DNA of 64,000 bases from Pohlia nutans (Eukaryota; Streptophyta; Bryopsida; Bryales; Mniaceae): positions 49,195,811 through 49,259,810 of the forward strand of contig CM040085.1 of assembly GCA_022496805.1 (NCBI GenBank), read 5' to 3'. Both the position numbers and the translations under genes were made by a program. The notes beneath the pieces are model-generated. The model was not told the DNA's origin. It did no database searches and was given only the letters and a program-made list of their open reading frames with translations. Every line of letters starts with the position of its first letter. Position 1 is the stretch's first letter. Positions 10,507 to 22,724 of the stretch are shown here, piece by piece.

Positions 10507-11811
10507 GAAGCGTTTTGTTTTGATTTTCTATCATATAGTAATAAAACAATATTGCACATTATGTTTAATTTTCTTTTAATACATGGCAAATTTGATATGA
10601 ATGAATGTGTTGTTGCTATTTTTGAAATGTAAATATATAAAATTTCAAGGGAGTAAAATTTCTGAAAAGTGCAAATTTTGTACCATCGAAGTCATCGGAC
10701 AATGCACTTGGCCAAGTGCAAAAATTGCTAATTTGGTGTTATCTGTGATTCTCAAATCAAGAGGGTCAACATTATTCATATCACAGCCTGGTGTTTATAA
10801 GGAATTTTCCTGCAATATGATTCATATTTTAATATTTTGATACAACATTTTGATTCAGCCCTGTTGTTCAATATTCTAATATCTTCATACAGGTTTGATT
10901 GTCATTGGAATCGGCAACTTCGAAATGAAGACGTTAATTTTACTTGAGAATATTTCACTCATAAGTCTATTATATCATCCTTGGTAATCAATGTACATGA
11001 GTTCACGATTGTAACTCTTTTTAATCACTTCTTTGGTCTATATGAGTTCACGATCATCATTCTTATATATCACCCTTTTCGTAATCAACATACATAAATT
11101 TAGAATTTGACATGTGGAAAGTGTCCAATCACATGTGTTTACAATAGCAAATATTGTTAACAAATATTGGAATGAGATATTGGAGAGTGTGATAATAATG
11201 AATCGGAAGTGTACCATTATCGTAATTAAAGTGTTCACACTCAATTTTTTTTATTGTCACACTCGAGCAACCAACATGATTTATAGGAATTTCATAGTCC
11301 TTGAATGCCAATAAGCCAAAAAAGTTTTATTTTTGTCAACCCTAGTTCTTGATTTAAAATGCGAGTGTGTTCGATTATAAAAGTATAGCCTCAACAATCT
11401 ATTCCAATTGAAATTTCTCAAAAATTATCAAAATTGCAATTTTAATCTCAATTTGAAGCTCGAAAGTCTAATATTCCAAAATGCACTAAGGAAAACATTT
11501 GAATTTGAATTTCTTTGAATATAATCTTAAAAAGGATTCCACGTACAAAGTTAGTTTAATATTAGTATTTCTAGTTTTCTTGAAAATTTTGTAGTATTTG
11601 ATCATTTCAAAAATAAATACAAATAACGCACGGGCAAATGAAACCTCCTTATGGGAGGCTATATGACACTACACTTATTGCTAGAAACTAGAATGCATGT
11701 CTTCACTTACTGCACTTTGAGCGTTTCAATATTGAATAATTGAGGAATTCACTTAATGTTTGTCACTCAACAATTAATTTTTGAAATTTTTGCTATACAT
11801 TAGAGTTATGC
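10304..11811. other. AT-rich stretch without recognised gene
   Basis: Contains a perfect (AT)n microsatellite at 10472-10501. The remaining short frames (for example both strands of 11.05-11.3 kb) have low-complexity AT-driven composition and no recognisable motif. Confidence 0.6.
10472..10501. repeat. (AT)15 microsatellite
   Basis: An uninterrupted AT run of about 30 bases, visible directly. Confidence 0.95.
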
Positions 11812-12180
11812 TTAACCCTTAAACGTCAAGAGGGCCTGGGGAGGGCAGCCCCGAAGGCATCTAAATTTTTGGAGGAAAAAAAAAAAAAAAAAAAACGAAT
11901 AAAATGCAAAAATGGCTTTGCTGGGCACTGCTGGCCAGCACTGTAGCACTGCTGAACCTCAACTGCCCCAACTTCAAAACCTCTTCAATTTGATAACTTT
12001 GATTGCTTACCAACGATTCCACAATCTCTCAAATGAGGCGCAAATTTGGAATCTAGATCGCTTTTTTAGTAGCTTTCCAACGCACCAATCCTTGCTTGAT
12101 TTGGTTGAGAAAATCCATTTTTTTTTCATTATTCTCTTTTGAATAAGCCCATAGGACTTGCCTTGATGTTTAAGGGTTAA
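11812..12180. mobile_element. piggyBac-like MITE 1 (TTAA-CCCTTAAACGTC)
   Basis: Bounded by TTAA at both ends, with inverted ends CCCTTAAACGTCAAG and CTTGATGTTTAAGGG. TTAA target sites and ends starting CCCT are typical of piggyBac elements. About 360 bp, no coding capacity. Related ends occur at 23900-24499, 24587-25132, 25498, 50452, 51150 and 51151-51696. Confidence 0.65.
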
Positions 12181-12293
12181 AGTCACGTTGTGTTTGAATA
12201 AGATTCCGTGAATTTTGTTTTAATATACTCTTATTTGTTTACCCCAAATAGTCAAAAGGTATGGAAAAGCTTAGTGGTCTCTCATTATTAGAT

Positions 12294-12486
12294 GTGTAAG
12301 AGCTTGGTGGTCTCTAAACTCAAGGAAAACTAGTTTAACCGTTTTTCCTAATTTAGAAAAGACGACTAAACTAGTTTTCATAGTTTTCAAACTAAAGCTT
12401 GGTGGTCTCTAAACTCAAGGAAAACTAGTTTAGAAAGATAGTTAAACTAGTTTTCCTTGAGTTTTAAGACCACCAAGCTCTTACAC
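12294..12486. repeat. Fold-back MITE with ~44-bp terminal inverted repeats
   Basis: The left end GTGTAAGAGCTTGGTGGTCT is the reverse complement of the right end AGACCACCAAGCTCTTACAC, and the match continues about 44 bases with few mismatches. A third direct copy of the left arm lies inside (12395-12434). Superfamily unknown. Confidence 0.8.
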
Positions 12487-13791
12487 TTTCATACATGGAA
12501 ATTACATTTTAACATTGGATATACTAAACATCTAAAGCTTTACTACACAACACAAAGCAATTATATATCCACTTTATTGAGTTGACTACTCCTCAACTTT
12601 CTTACAAACGTTTAAATTAAAGAGCTCTTTGAATTTTGCTATTTGAAATAACTATTTTATAAAATTTCAAATGGAATTGTTTACAAAAATAGATTCTACA
12701 ACCTTTTCTAAAAAAATTATAAAAAGGCGAGGTGCACATTGATATTTCTTGCATGTTTATGCAATCAAATTTTTAAAATTCATCACCAACATTTTTCAAT
12801 CACTTATTACATACAAAAAAATTTAATGAAAAAATTGACTAAGAATAGGCCTTTTTTGTTAGAGTGACACTAATTTTGCCTTGTCTTTCTTCTTCTAATA
12901 ACATTTTGATAGACTTTATGAATAACTCTAATGTTACCAGGCACTATTGCTTGGAACTTCACAAATGGGAAGAAAATTAAGAATTTTATTTTTTTGGAGA
13001 ATCAAAGTGCCATGTTGGAGGAAGAATTTTATATTTATTTGTTCCTTGTTTCAATGAACTGGCTGAGGAAAGGCTAGTAGGTAGGTTAGAGTGGCCACTA
13101 AGGACAAGAGAATGTACTTTGGATGAAGATGAATGAATCCATGTATGAAATCAAAAGGCATCTCGAATGAAGGCTACTGAATGTTATGCCGTCAGTTAAT
13201 AACAGAATTCCGTTGTTGTTATTGATTGGTCCGCTAGAAGCCCTTTTTCCCCGGGTAGACGGTCAGCGTGGCACATGACTATCTACTCTGTCCACCATCC
13301 GTCTCGGACCTCGACCAACCCAACCATTGTCTAACAGTGGCCTGGTTCATACTTCGTGCTGGTTGGAGCAAATCGTGTCGAGAATTGAAATAAACACAGC
13401 TCCATAGAATCCTTTGTACTTTAGCAGGGCAGGAAACTTTACAGTCGGTTTAACTTGGCAGGAGGCCAACTTTCATAGGCAAGAAACCTATTATGCCGTA
13501 GGGTTGTACGGTGGACTTCCTACAAGGATAAGTGGAGGTCAAATTTTAGTCTCAGTTCACCACGCACTTCACCACGAAGTTAATTCAAACTTTCTAATTG
13601 TGGGGGAGCTTTTACATACCGACTGGTTGTATGTAGGAATGAAAATCAAAGCCTTTACTAAACACTTTTGGCAGGCTGCTCCTGCCGGCAGGAAGTATGA
13701 AACACCCCAGTAGGGTCGTGCACACATACTGCTGCAGGAGCCAAGGACTTTCTTAAAACAGGAAAAGACGAGCTCCGATTTTTACGTCACT
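12487..13791. other. Intergenic, no recognised gene
   Basis: AT-rich to about 12.9 kb, then mixed composition. A 99-codon frame at 13414-13713 has no recognisable motif, splice context or homologous look, and I do not call it. Confidence 0.5.
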
Positions 13792-13941
13792 CACTACTAG
13801 AAAATCCAACTAATTTGTTGATTCGGTCGCGTTGACCGGGACACTTTTCTGTTGATTTGAACAAAAAATTGACCAAATCAACAGAAAAGTGTCCCGGTCA
13901 ACGCGACCGAATCAACAGATTAGTTGGATTTTCTAGTAGTG
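13792..13941. mobile_element. CACTA-like MITE, nearly all inverted repeat
   Basis: Starts CACTACTAGAAAATCC and ends with its reverse complement. The arms of about 68 bases are almost identical and separated by a loop of about 14 bases. CACTACTAGAAA resembles the terminal repeats of plant CACTA (En/Spm) elements. The 3-bp flanks (ACT and TGT) do not match, so the superfamily is inferred from the end sequence only. Confidence 0.75.
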
Positions 13942-14137
13942 TGTACTGCTGCTGTGGCTTGCTCCTACTGGTGGAAATGTGCAGTCATTATTTTGCCTGC
14001 TGCAGGAAATGTGAACCAGCTAAGTGAGGGGTCTGGCTTCCTTCCTTCCTTGTAGATTGCAAGCTCCGTCCCCTCTCCCTCTCCGTCCGTCCGTCCATTC
14101 GTCCGGGCCGTGCCTTCCTCGCTCTTCTTGCAGCAAC

Positions 14138-14439
14138 TAAGAGCATGGCCACCCATGCCCTTCCAGAGTCTCTCATACTCAAGAAGTAAATGAAAAGTGC
14201 CAAGGGCTCTTCAAAAATACCTCTTGACTCTCAATCCTAGCGTGTTAGAAATTGGGTCTTCAAATCACTATTTAGTTGACTATATCCTCCCATTCTACTT
14301 GTGATTGGTCCATTTGATGCGAACTTTTGATATGTGAGGGACGTGCAAGGGTGGGGAAGTGTGAGTGCAAGGGCCCTTCAAAAGTAAATGAATAATTTCA
14401 GCAAGTTAGCCCTAGCGTGCATGGGTGGGCATGCTCTAA
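14138..14439. mobile_element. Tourist-like (PIF/Harbinger) MITE
   Basis: TAA on both sides (14138-14140 and 14437-14439) flanks inverted ends GAGCATGGCCACCCATGC and GCATGGGTGGGCATGCTC. TAA duplications and GAGCAT-type ends are typical of Tourist MITEs. It lies just upstream of the methyltransferase leader and could contribute to its promoter region. Confidence 0.65.
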
Positions 14440-14446
14440 GTTAAGT

Positions 14447-14751
14447 TAGACAGTCCTTCCCTTTGCTTCAAATCCACCCCGCACTCATTCCTCCTCTGCA
14501 ATCTGCATTCTGTCCTGGCAATTCACCGCTCACTCGCCCGCTCTCAGTTAAGTCATCTCTCTCGCTCTCGCTCTCGCTCTCACCCACCCTCCCTCGCTCC
14601 CTCCTCTGTGGCTCTGTGGTTCGTTTCTTGCCCTCGCCTTCTATCACTCTCTTCATTCCTTCGCTTCAGTTCTCATCACTTTTCTCTGTCAGTCAGTTCC
14701 TCCTCAAGCAAGTTCAGTTAGTGCAGGCTAGCTGTTGCTTATCCTTCCGCT
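14447..14751 (+). promoter_or_regulatory. Pyrimidine-rich leader of the methyltransferase gene
   Basis: CT-rich DNA with a (CTCTCG)n run around 14550-14585, typical of plant 5' leaders, ends at the ATG at 14752. No TATA box was assigned. Confidence 0.45.
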
Positions 14752-17700
14752 ATGGAGGGGGCTGCGCGCCCTTTCTCCACGTTGTTGTTTCCGCCCAACG
14801 TCGCCCGCGTTCCCTCCGTCCGCTCTGCGTCGTCGTCGTCTGTCCGTGTGTGCGCTCTCCCGTCTCATTCCCCGTCCTCTCTTCCTTCCTCTGTTTCGCG
14901 CTACGAGGAAGGCGACCTGGACTGCCCCCGCTGGGCCGGTGACGACCCTCTCTCTCGCTTTGTTAGCTGGCTCATTGCTATTAAGCCTCTCTTCACCATT
15001 ATGAAGGTTGGCGCTCGCCAGGTTTTAATCAGGTTCGCTTTCTCTTCTCTCTTCCATTTTCCTCCTCTGTCATCACTGTCGACTCTTGCATTCCCTGTGC
15101 TTCTGTATTCGCCCCTGCAGTTTCCATTTCGCGGAACTTGAACATTGCAATTCAGGACGGCGGAGAAAAATGGAGTCAGTTGGAGGGGCATGGCTGACCA
15201 GCTCTTAGCTTCGGATGTCTATGCGGAGAAGGAGTTGCTTGAAAACAAGTCTCTGGACTATCCTGATTGTAAGAGCAGTTACTAATTTGCTACATTGGCT
15301 AATTGCTTCAATAGCAGATGCGTGAGGCTAGATTTCTGTGTTTTGGTCAATCTGGAAGATTACGAGAGATTCTAATAATTAGACTGTGATACTCGTCTGG
15401 ACGAATAATAGCAATGTTATCAGGCTAGAGGATGACTTCACATGGAACAATTTTGCAGTTACAGTGCTTACAGATTTATTTTTTCTGTATCTCAGATTAT
15501 TTAAGGGAATTTCATGCTTATGAGGAGGGAAATTTATCGTGGAAGGTACGGTCTCGGTGCTTCCCGGTTACGGCGTCCCTATTTCCTACAGTTATATGTT
15601 TCCTGAAATTATTCATTTTAAGTTTACAGTAGTATTGATCGTAGAATTGTAAGACATCTGAACTGACAGTCATGATTAGGAGCCTGACGATAATGGTGAT
15701 CAATATGACATAATGCCTTCAGGCTGCCAGCGAGGTTGCACCTGCCACACTCTCCATGATGCTCCGTGCAATTCCCACTGCTCAATCGGCGGCAGAGGCT
15801 AGTCAAATTTTGCGCAACGCCTGGTTGCAGGTGCAATACTGAAACTAAACTGGGCGTGTCTCGTAACATTTTTCTGCATGCAACCTATACTGGCTTCTGT
15901 TTGTACTGTATTTTTATATTTCATTGATTGTATTGATCAAGTTCGGTACATCGAGCTTAAGATTTTAGTTGCACGTAGTCTTGCACCGATGTAGAACAAA
16001 ACTCAATTGCTTGAAATGAATTTTCACAGATAAACCTGCTAGTTTTCAATCCAAGACACCTATGCCATTATGCCGGTTGGTAATTGTTTAATGTTACCCC
16101 CAATTTTACGTGCTCGAGTATGATTGAGTACTTTAGAAACTTCTTAGAACCGTCTCTCGTGGCACATGCAGAAATTATGCTAATTCTTCAAATTTTCTCT
16201 CGGGAGCATGTTTTGCAGGCGATTGATAATCATCATCAGACGCATTCGGGTGGGCTTGGAGTTTCTACCGTTCTTGACGTTGGCTGCTCTACCGGCGACA
16301 GTACTAGGGCACTGGCTGACTGGTTTCCTAGTGCTCACATTACTGTGAGTACCTGATGGACGCCTGAAGTGTTTTATGAGCCCAAGAATCACATGAGAGA
16401 ATTTTTTTGATGTTTTTCGAGTATATTGGTGCTGGCAATGTGGCCTTCCTGGTGTATGAATTTTCCACCAACCTTGCTAGTCGAAATTGACTCAATTCGC
16501 TGACTTCAGGGTCTAGACTTGTCGCCCTACTTTTTAGCTGTGGCTCAGCACATGGAGAAACAAAGAGCTTCGACCGGGTTGGAAAGAGAGACACCAATAA
16601 GCTGGGTACATGCAAACGGAGAGTGCACCGGCTTGCCGGCTGCTTCTTTTGATGTGGTTTCGCTTGCCTTTGTGGTGAGATAAATTTCTCATCTGGATTA
16701 CATTGCTGACATTGTGTTATATACCTTACTTCTCGTTTCATAGACGAAGTATTTCATTTCAGTGTCTCCGATGTTCAACGTTGCTCACTCTTCTCGGCAC
16801 GTTGGATCCTTGAAGAAGTGAAATATTTTGGCAACAGTCGAATATTTTGTGTCTGACGTACAGTGGATTCAGCAAAAACGTATATAATATATAAGACCAA
16901 TAGCTGTCGGACAAAGATTTAGAATTCTCTGTAGGTTGAAGTGTATTTGGCAGCTGCTGTGTTGATCACATTCGTTCTTTGCTTATTTGGGTGGGTATTG
17001 TGGGTACAGATACATGAGTGTCCTCAGCATGCTATTAGAGGTTTACTGAAGGAGGCTTTCAGAATTCTGAAACCTGGCGGAACTGTGTCACTTACTGACA
17101 ACTCGGTATCACCCAAGTCTATTAGTTTGTGTTGAGATCTTTGCACCGCAATATTGAGTTCTACTTTGTCACTTTGTTGCAATTTTATATCAGCATTTTT
17201 TTCTCTCATTTTACTGACGTTTCTACTCTTGTTTGGAATGTGGTTTTAACAGCCAAAGTCGAAGGTCATCCAGGTATGTATTCATTTTCTGATGCCTTGC
17301 ACTTGCAAATATTGGTTTCAGACAATCAGCTAGTTTCAAATGCTTAAAAGATCCCATATCAGTCTTACTGTGTATTAATATTCAATGTTTTAGTGGCAAT
17401 TCCATCTGTTCAACTGGCCCTTCGCATATCCGCATTAGTGGGACTCTTGATCTGCACAATATAGCTGTCCCATTTTGGAGTTTCTTTATTAGGGTTGTGC
17501 GAAGGTGCACAAGTTAGTTCTGTCAGAGGTTTGTACCATGACTGTTTTATGGTGTCCTTGTTAAGGCCAGTGATAGCCAATGATTGCAATGACCGTGACC
17601 CTCCAAACCTTTGTTTGGTGCAATTGTGCAAGCCAACTGAAGCCTGAAAATTTGCTTGAACTTTGTGTGCAGAATTTGCCACCTGCAATATTCACCCTAA

Positions 17701-17849
17701 TGAAGTCGACGGAGCCCTGGATGGATGAGTATTACACTTTTGACCTGGAAGGAGCAATGGAGAATATTGGGTTTTTGAACGTCAACTCGGTTCTGACAGA
17801 TCCACGGCATCGCACTGTCACCGGCACTGTACCTTTAGCGCGACACTAG
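14752..17849 (+). CDS. SAM-dependent methyltransferase, nine exons, probably plastid-targeted
   Basis: Exons 14752-15032, 15156-15268, 15496-15545, 15723-15830, 16219-16344, 16510-16674, 17010-17105, 17254-17274 and 17673-17849 join in frame with GT-AG borders to give 378 residues. The N-terminus is Ser/Arg-rich with few acids, like a chloroplast transit peptide. A conserved plant block follows (YPDYYLREFHAYEEGNLSWK). SAM motif I (VLDVGCSTGDST) is near residue 202, then GLDLSPYFLAVAQ, the motif around HANGECTGLPAASFDVV, and post-motif LKPGGTVSLTDNS. The C-terminus (MKSTEPWMDEYY, LTDPRHRTVT) is typical of an uncharacterised plant methyltransferase family. Substrate unknown. Exon 8 is a 21-base micro-exon (PKSKVIQ). 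Structure is intact. Confidence 0.92.
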
Positions 17850-18775
17850 ATGGTTTCTAAGAAGTGAGAACGTGCACTGGATTGATTAATCGGCTGCCTA
17901 TTTCTTACCAAGTTGATACTAGCAATATTTGTCAAACAAATTGCTCGTGCAGAGATTGCTCGGCAATATGCGTTTGTGTTCATAATTATACAAGGTATTT
18001 GCACGAATTGGACAGGCGTCTATGTGAAGATTCCTTGGCTGCAAATGATACCGAAACCATGCGTTATTCTACGTAGCCACTGTAGCCTGAGAGGTCCCCG
18101 TGGTGATCATTGAAATAATCCAACATCTATCAATCCATGGCTTAGGGAAGAGGCCTTAGGGTCTTGTGTGGAAGTGCACACCAGGAACGATGATCGAGAT
18201 GGAAGATTGGCATGTGCTTAAGCGGACCTATAAAGAAGTGAGAAATCTCAGCAAGCATAAAAGATGTTCTTCCGCCTTGAAAGATTTGCGTGAGAGTGAA
18301 AGATTTTAGTAAGCGGACGCCGGCTGAAGCACATGCATATCAAATGCGGAAGGCTAATGACAGTGGTATCTACCGACTGTGAGACTGCGGAAGTGAACGT
18401 CCCTGCACAAGGGATCGTGGAATTCGCGCACGATGGTGGTCTGGTCGCACAAAGTTACTGCTGGATCCTAAGGGATGCGGCCCGCCTGCCAAAAAGCCCT
18501 TGAATGACAGGAAGGGCAGCTGGGCAAGTGGTCATTCAGCTAGCTCAACCGAAACAGACGCTGCGCAGCAGAGGATCAGGAAACACTACTACTGCATGGC
18601 GGTCTCACACGCCGCGGCAGAGGAAGGGAGGTGAAGACGCAATGGAGGACGGCAACTGAGTGTCGGCCATCATGCAATAAATATCTAGCCGCCACGGCAG
18701 CAAAGTGGGGCCCCCTGGAAAGGAGGGCGCTGGAGGGGCGCGAATTGGCAGACAACTGAAGGCAGGCATCGGAAA
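17850..18775. other. 3' flank of methyltransferase gene, no further gene seen
   Basis: No frame with recognisable content. Short frames on both strands look fortuitous. Confidence 0.5.
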
Positions 18776-19180
18776 CTAAGGTTGGATGTCCTAAAACCAC
18801 CAATTTAAGAAATATGGCCTTATTTTAACAAGGTTATTTATGAGAATTATTTTTCGGTCATTTGGAAGAAGATTTCTCACAGAATGCATAAATTTTCGCA
18901 ATTTAATTCCCGATATTCAAATTGATACAAATTTTCGAAGTGAAAATAACTTCGTGACCCAAATTTGACCTCTAGGTTTCCCCATGTCCACACCATGTGA
19001 TACTAATTTTCACTCATAATGATACCCAAAATCACCAAGTACTTCTTCGCAATGCTTGGCATGCCATTGGTTTACTTGAATAGTGAAATTGGTGGTTTTG
19101 AGTCTCAACTGTGGTGGCCCCAAGAAAACTCTACATGTCATAGTTGGGGGAGGTGGTGGTTTTAGGACATCCAACCTTAG
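18776..19180. repeat. MITE with 26-bp inverted ends
   Basis: CTAAGGTTGGATGTCCTAAA at the left is repeated in reverse complement at the right end (GGACATCCAACCTTAG). About 405 bp, no coding capacity, superfamily not determined. It lies upstream of the NmrA/CIA30 gene. Confidence 0.75.
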
Positions 19181-19664
19181 GCTCACTGCTGCCTCGTCAG
19201 CATGATGACCACAGGCAACGAAAAAGTGACTACTGACTACTGAGTCATGCAGTAGATCGATAAGTGAAAAAGTTATGCTTCCTCCTCCTAGTCGGTCCCC
19301 TGCCTAGCTCAGGCTCACTTTTCCTCCACTAGGAGCAATCTCACGGCTGCACTGCCCTATCCTCAAATTGTCTACCCAACCGCTCCTGGCTGGTATTATA
19401 TTCGGCTTTTGCATACCGGTAGCACCCAGAGGACAAAATTTAGGTGTGGGCGAGAGACGAGGTTCGGACAGAGGGAAACCAACCTCAGCGGTGGGAATGA
19501 TCTATCATGAGTGAAGAGAATTCTGCAGGTGAGTGCGTGGCTGGCTGTGTACTGTACAGGTACTGAACGTGTCTGATCAACTTGTTCAACCTTAACTGAC
19601 TACTGCATGAGTCTCGTCGTGGTGAGTCTCGTTGTGGTGAGTCTCGTTGAGTAGCATACACGCA
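19181..19664 (+). promoter_or_regulatory. Promoter and 5' leader region of the NmrA/CIA30 gene
   Basis: No gene is visible. The last 60 bases contain a short tandem repeat of TGAGTCTCGTYGTGG (19607-19650) before the ATG at 19665. Confidence 0.35.
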
Positions 19665-21683
19665 ATGGGTCCTCCGGTGGGTTTCCGTCTTTCCTCTGGT
19701 CACCAGGTTCAATGTGCTCTCTCCCTTTCGTCGACTTGTGTTGGTGCCCCCGTTCCTCGCCATTATGTGGGACTCTACCGCGTTCCACCCCGCTTGGGAG
19801 CCCCCGCGCCGTCGGCCTCCGCCTGCTGCACGGGGCTGTTTCGCCTGCGCTCTCGATTGATTCGAGCCGACGGAGCGCGCCAGCCCTGGGATTTTGGTCG
19901 CTTCATGCAGACTCTCTACTTTTTCAACCCGCCTCCATCCTTGAGCAAATTCGTGAGCTCGGTGATGCAGGCCATATCTGGGCCGACCGACGCGGGTAGC
20001 ACGAGCCCCCCGGGCGTCGGCGAGCCGGACTTGGTGCTGGTGACCGGTGCCACGGGCGGGGTGGGCAAGCGCGTGGTGGACGAATTGCGCAAGCGCGGGG
20101 TGCGCGTGCGGGCTCTGGTGCGCAGCGTGGAGAAAGCGCAGAAGCTGTTGACGGATTCCGAGGTGGAAGTCGTCGCCGCCGACGTGACGCAGAGTGCCAC
20201 ATTGCGGCCGGAGTATTTCCACGGCGTGACGAAGATTGTGGTGGCACACAGCTGCATCGTGGGTCCCAAGGAGGGCGACACGGCGGATCGTCAGAAGTAT
20301 TATCAAGGCATCAAATTTTTCGACCCCGAGGTGAAGGGCGACACTCCAGACGCTGTGGAGTATCGGGGTTTGCAGAACCTTCTGGATAAGGCCCAGCAAT
20401 ATGCGTCCCTGCCCTATGACGGGCGCGTGCTGTTCGGCCTGTCGTCCACCGGCGTGCCCACTGGGCCCGCGTGGGGGCCGCTGGACGATGTAGTCATGGG
20501 CGGCGTCAGCGCCAGCTCCTTCCAGATCAGTGCCACGGCTGGCGAACATGCAGCGCCCGTGGGCTTGTTTTCAGGCGTTGTTTCCACTGCCAACAACGGA
20601 GGCTTCGCCAGCATTCGATCCAGGAATTTTGAGCCCCTGCAGGATTTGAGCGCCTACGCAGGCTTTGAATTTCGAGTGAAAGGAGATGGACACCGCTTCA
20701 AGTTCATGTAAGACCTGTAGTGGCTCCGTACTCAGATTCCTTCCCGGCAACCATTTTATATCTCAGGCTGTAATAATGGTCAAGCGCAACCGTCCTGTCG
20801 ACGAGCCTGGAGAAATTCTAATGCAGTGGACGTGGTTCGTGTCATATATAGCTAGAGCAGTGTGAGTTTCTGGTTGCCACCTTACTTTTTTCTGAGCGAG
20901 GCGGGTTGCCTTCTTTACTTTTCTTGCAGAGTGCGCACCAGCACAGACTGGGATGCGATGGGCTACACTTGCGGATTCGACACGGTGAAGGAGTGGCAGT
21001 GCATTCGGCTTCCTTTCTCCTCGTTCGTGCCCGTGTTTCGCGCTCGAACAGTGAAAGATGCCCCACCATTTGACACCTCCAGGATTGCATCACTGCAGCT
21101 GGTTTTCAGTAAATTCGAATACGACGACAAACTAAACCCTAAATTCGACGCGGGCCCATTCGAACTTGAGATTGCCAGCATCAAAGCGTACCTCAAGGAG
21201 CCCGTGGTGCCGCACATTGTGCACCTCAGTTCGGCCGGAGTGACCCGACCGAATCGGCCGGGCCTGGATTTAAGCAAACAACCGCCAGCCGTGCGCATGA
21301 ACAAGGAGCTCGGGTACATTCTCACATACAAGCTGAAAGGGGAAGATGTGGTGAGAGAGAGCGGAATACCTTACGCTGTGATCCGACCGTGTGCTCTCAC
21401 GGAGGAACCGGCAGGAGCGGAGTTGGAATTCGCACAGGGCGACAACATCACGGGGAAAATCTCGCGCCAGGCGGTGGCGCGCATCATTGTGGATGCTCTC
21501 TTCTCGCCCGCTGCGCGAGACACTACATTTGAGGTCAAGAGTACCATTCCCTTCAGCCAACCCTTCACCGTTGATCCCGCCCATTCCCCTCCTCCCCGTG
21601 ATTATGAACCGTTTTTCCAGCAACTGCGGCCGGGCATTACGGGGAAAGAGGCTCTGGAGCAAGTGGACTCGGCGGCAGTGTAA
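19665..21683 (+). CDS. NmrA-like Rossmann protein with inserted CIA30 domain
   Basis: Two exons (19665-20707 and 20930-21683; GT-AG intron of 222 bp) give 598 residues. Residues 1 to about 120 look like a chloroplast transit peptide and linker. A Rossmann NAD(P)-binding motif (VLVTGATGGVGKRVV) lies at about 124-138. A CIA30 (complex I intermediate-associated) domain starts at WGPLDDVVMGG (about 273) and includes VRTSTDWDAMGY across the splice. The NmrA-like fold then resumes (VIRPCALTEEPAGAELEF). The architecture matches the plant At4g18810-like/HCF173-related proteins, which act in the chloroplast. The known HCF173 helps psbA translation, but I do not claim that role here. Start chosen at the first ATG in the open frame. 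TAA stop, then a MITE. Confidence 0.93.
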
Positions 21684-21688
21684 CTTAC

Positions 21689-22147
21689 GCCCTCTTTACA
21701 CTAGAGGCGAGAAGCCGTGGAGAAAACCTCACAAGGGCCATGGCTCATCCTTGAGAAGCCAACCTTTGAACTTGACGGCCTTTGGATATAGTGTAAAGTG
21801 AGAAGGGGCCACAAAATAAAGTGCTGATTTTTTTAAATAAAGTTCTTACATATTTCTTAAAAAATAAAAAATGATTGGTTGTGAGAATTTTGGCCAAATG
21901 GCCCTCCAGATTTTGCGTTAACCCACCTCTTGAGGTGGGCTTGATGCAAAATCCGGAGGCCTTGAAAAATTTGCACTTTTCTTGCCACGAAGAACAAAAG
22001 TGTTGTCCATGTCATTTTCTCCTCTTTCCGTCCCTCAGACTGAAAATTTCGGGTGTAAAGTGACATTCTTTGGTCTTCTCGGTTTTTAGGCCTTCCATTG
22101 GCTGAAACTTCTCTCCTCACGGCTTCTCGTCCCTAGTGTGAAGAGGC
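21689..22147. repeat. MITE in the 3' UTR of the NmrA/CIA30 gene
   Basis: Left end GCCCTCTTTACACTAGAGGC, continuing GAGAAGCCGTGG, is matched in reverse complement by CACGGCTTCTCGTCCCTAGT at the right end. It starts six bases after the stop codon and carries AATAAA-like polyadenylation words at about 21815-21865. A decayed relative with CTAGTGTGAAGGGGCGAGAA is visible near 27030. Confidence 0.72.
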
Positions 22148-22410
22148 CCTTAATTTAGTCGTGCAGAAATTCTTGATCTGTAGAAATTCATTAATATTAT
22201 TCACCTTATTATATTCATTCCTATTCACGTGTGAAAGAGTAGTCGTCCGTCAGAGCTTTCTTAGTTGCACTTTTCCGCGATGTTTGAGGTAACCAAAAAG
22301 AAGCGCATCTAACCTCGTACTTCTAACCTCTCTATTGAACTATAAATAGTGTTGTGTCATAGATTGTCCCCTTGTGGGCCATGAACTTGGAGCTTTGGTG
22401 GAAGGTGTGG

Positions 22411-22714
22411 AATTTCTCTAAATCCCCCCCCCCCTCCCCCCGGGACGTTAATGCAAGAGGACAAAAACTGCCCCCTATTTTGAAAATGTACATGTCCACT
22501 TTAAAAAATAACTCCCTCTTCCAAGGGTTTAAAATTCTCGAGAGGGTCCCCCTAGACCAAATTTGGAGCGTAGGCCCCAAATTTGCAAAAAAATTGCCAA
22601 AAAAAGACCCTAGGGTGCCCAAAATGGAAACTTCAGAAAATGGGGCCTATAGGTGAACAGTGCTTGCATTAACATCCAGGGGGGGGGGGGGGTTGGGGGG
22701 CTTTAGGGTCGGAA
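22411..22714. repeat. MITE with poly-C/poly-G inverted ends
   Basis: CTAAAT followed by C-runs (22424-22441), GGGACGTTAATGCAAG at the left. CTTGCATTAACATCC, G-runs (22680-22700) and CTTTAG at the right, in inverse orientation. GAAGGTGTGG occurs directly on both sides (22401-22410 and 22715-22724), a possible 10-bp target duplication as in Mutator-type elements. Confidence 0.6.
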
Positions 22715-22724
22715 GAAGGTGTGG

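Noticed and set aside
11038..11314. Overlapping small frames on both strands
   Set aside because: AT-driven composition, no motif and no splice or start context; both strands are equally open.
13414..13713. 99-codon open frame
   Set aside because: No recognised motif, no leader or splice context, and neighbouring sequence is repeat-derived; length is compatible with chance.
19485..20549. 354-codon open frame on the minus strand
   Set aside because: It is antisense to the first exon of the NmrA/CIA30 gene, whose GC-rich codons leave the opposite frame open; composition is His/Arg/Ala-rich and without motifs.
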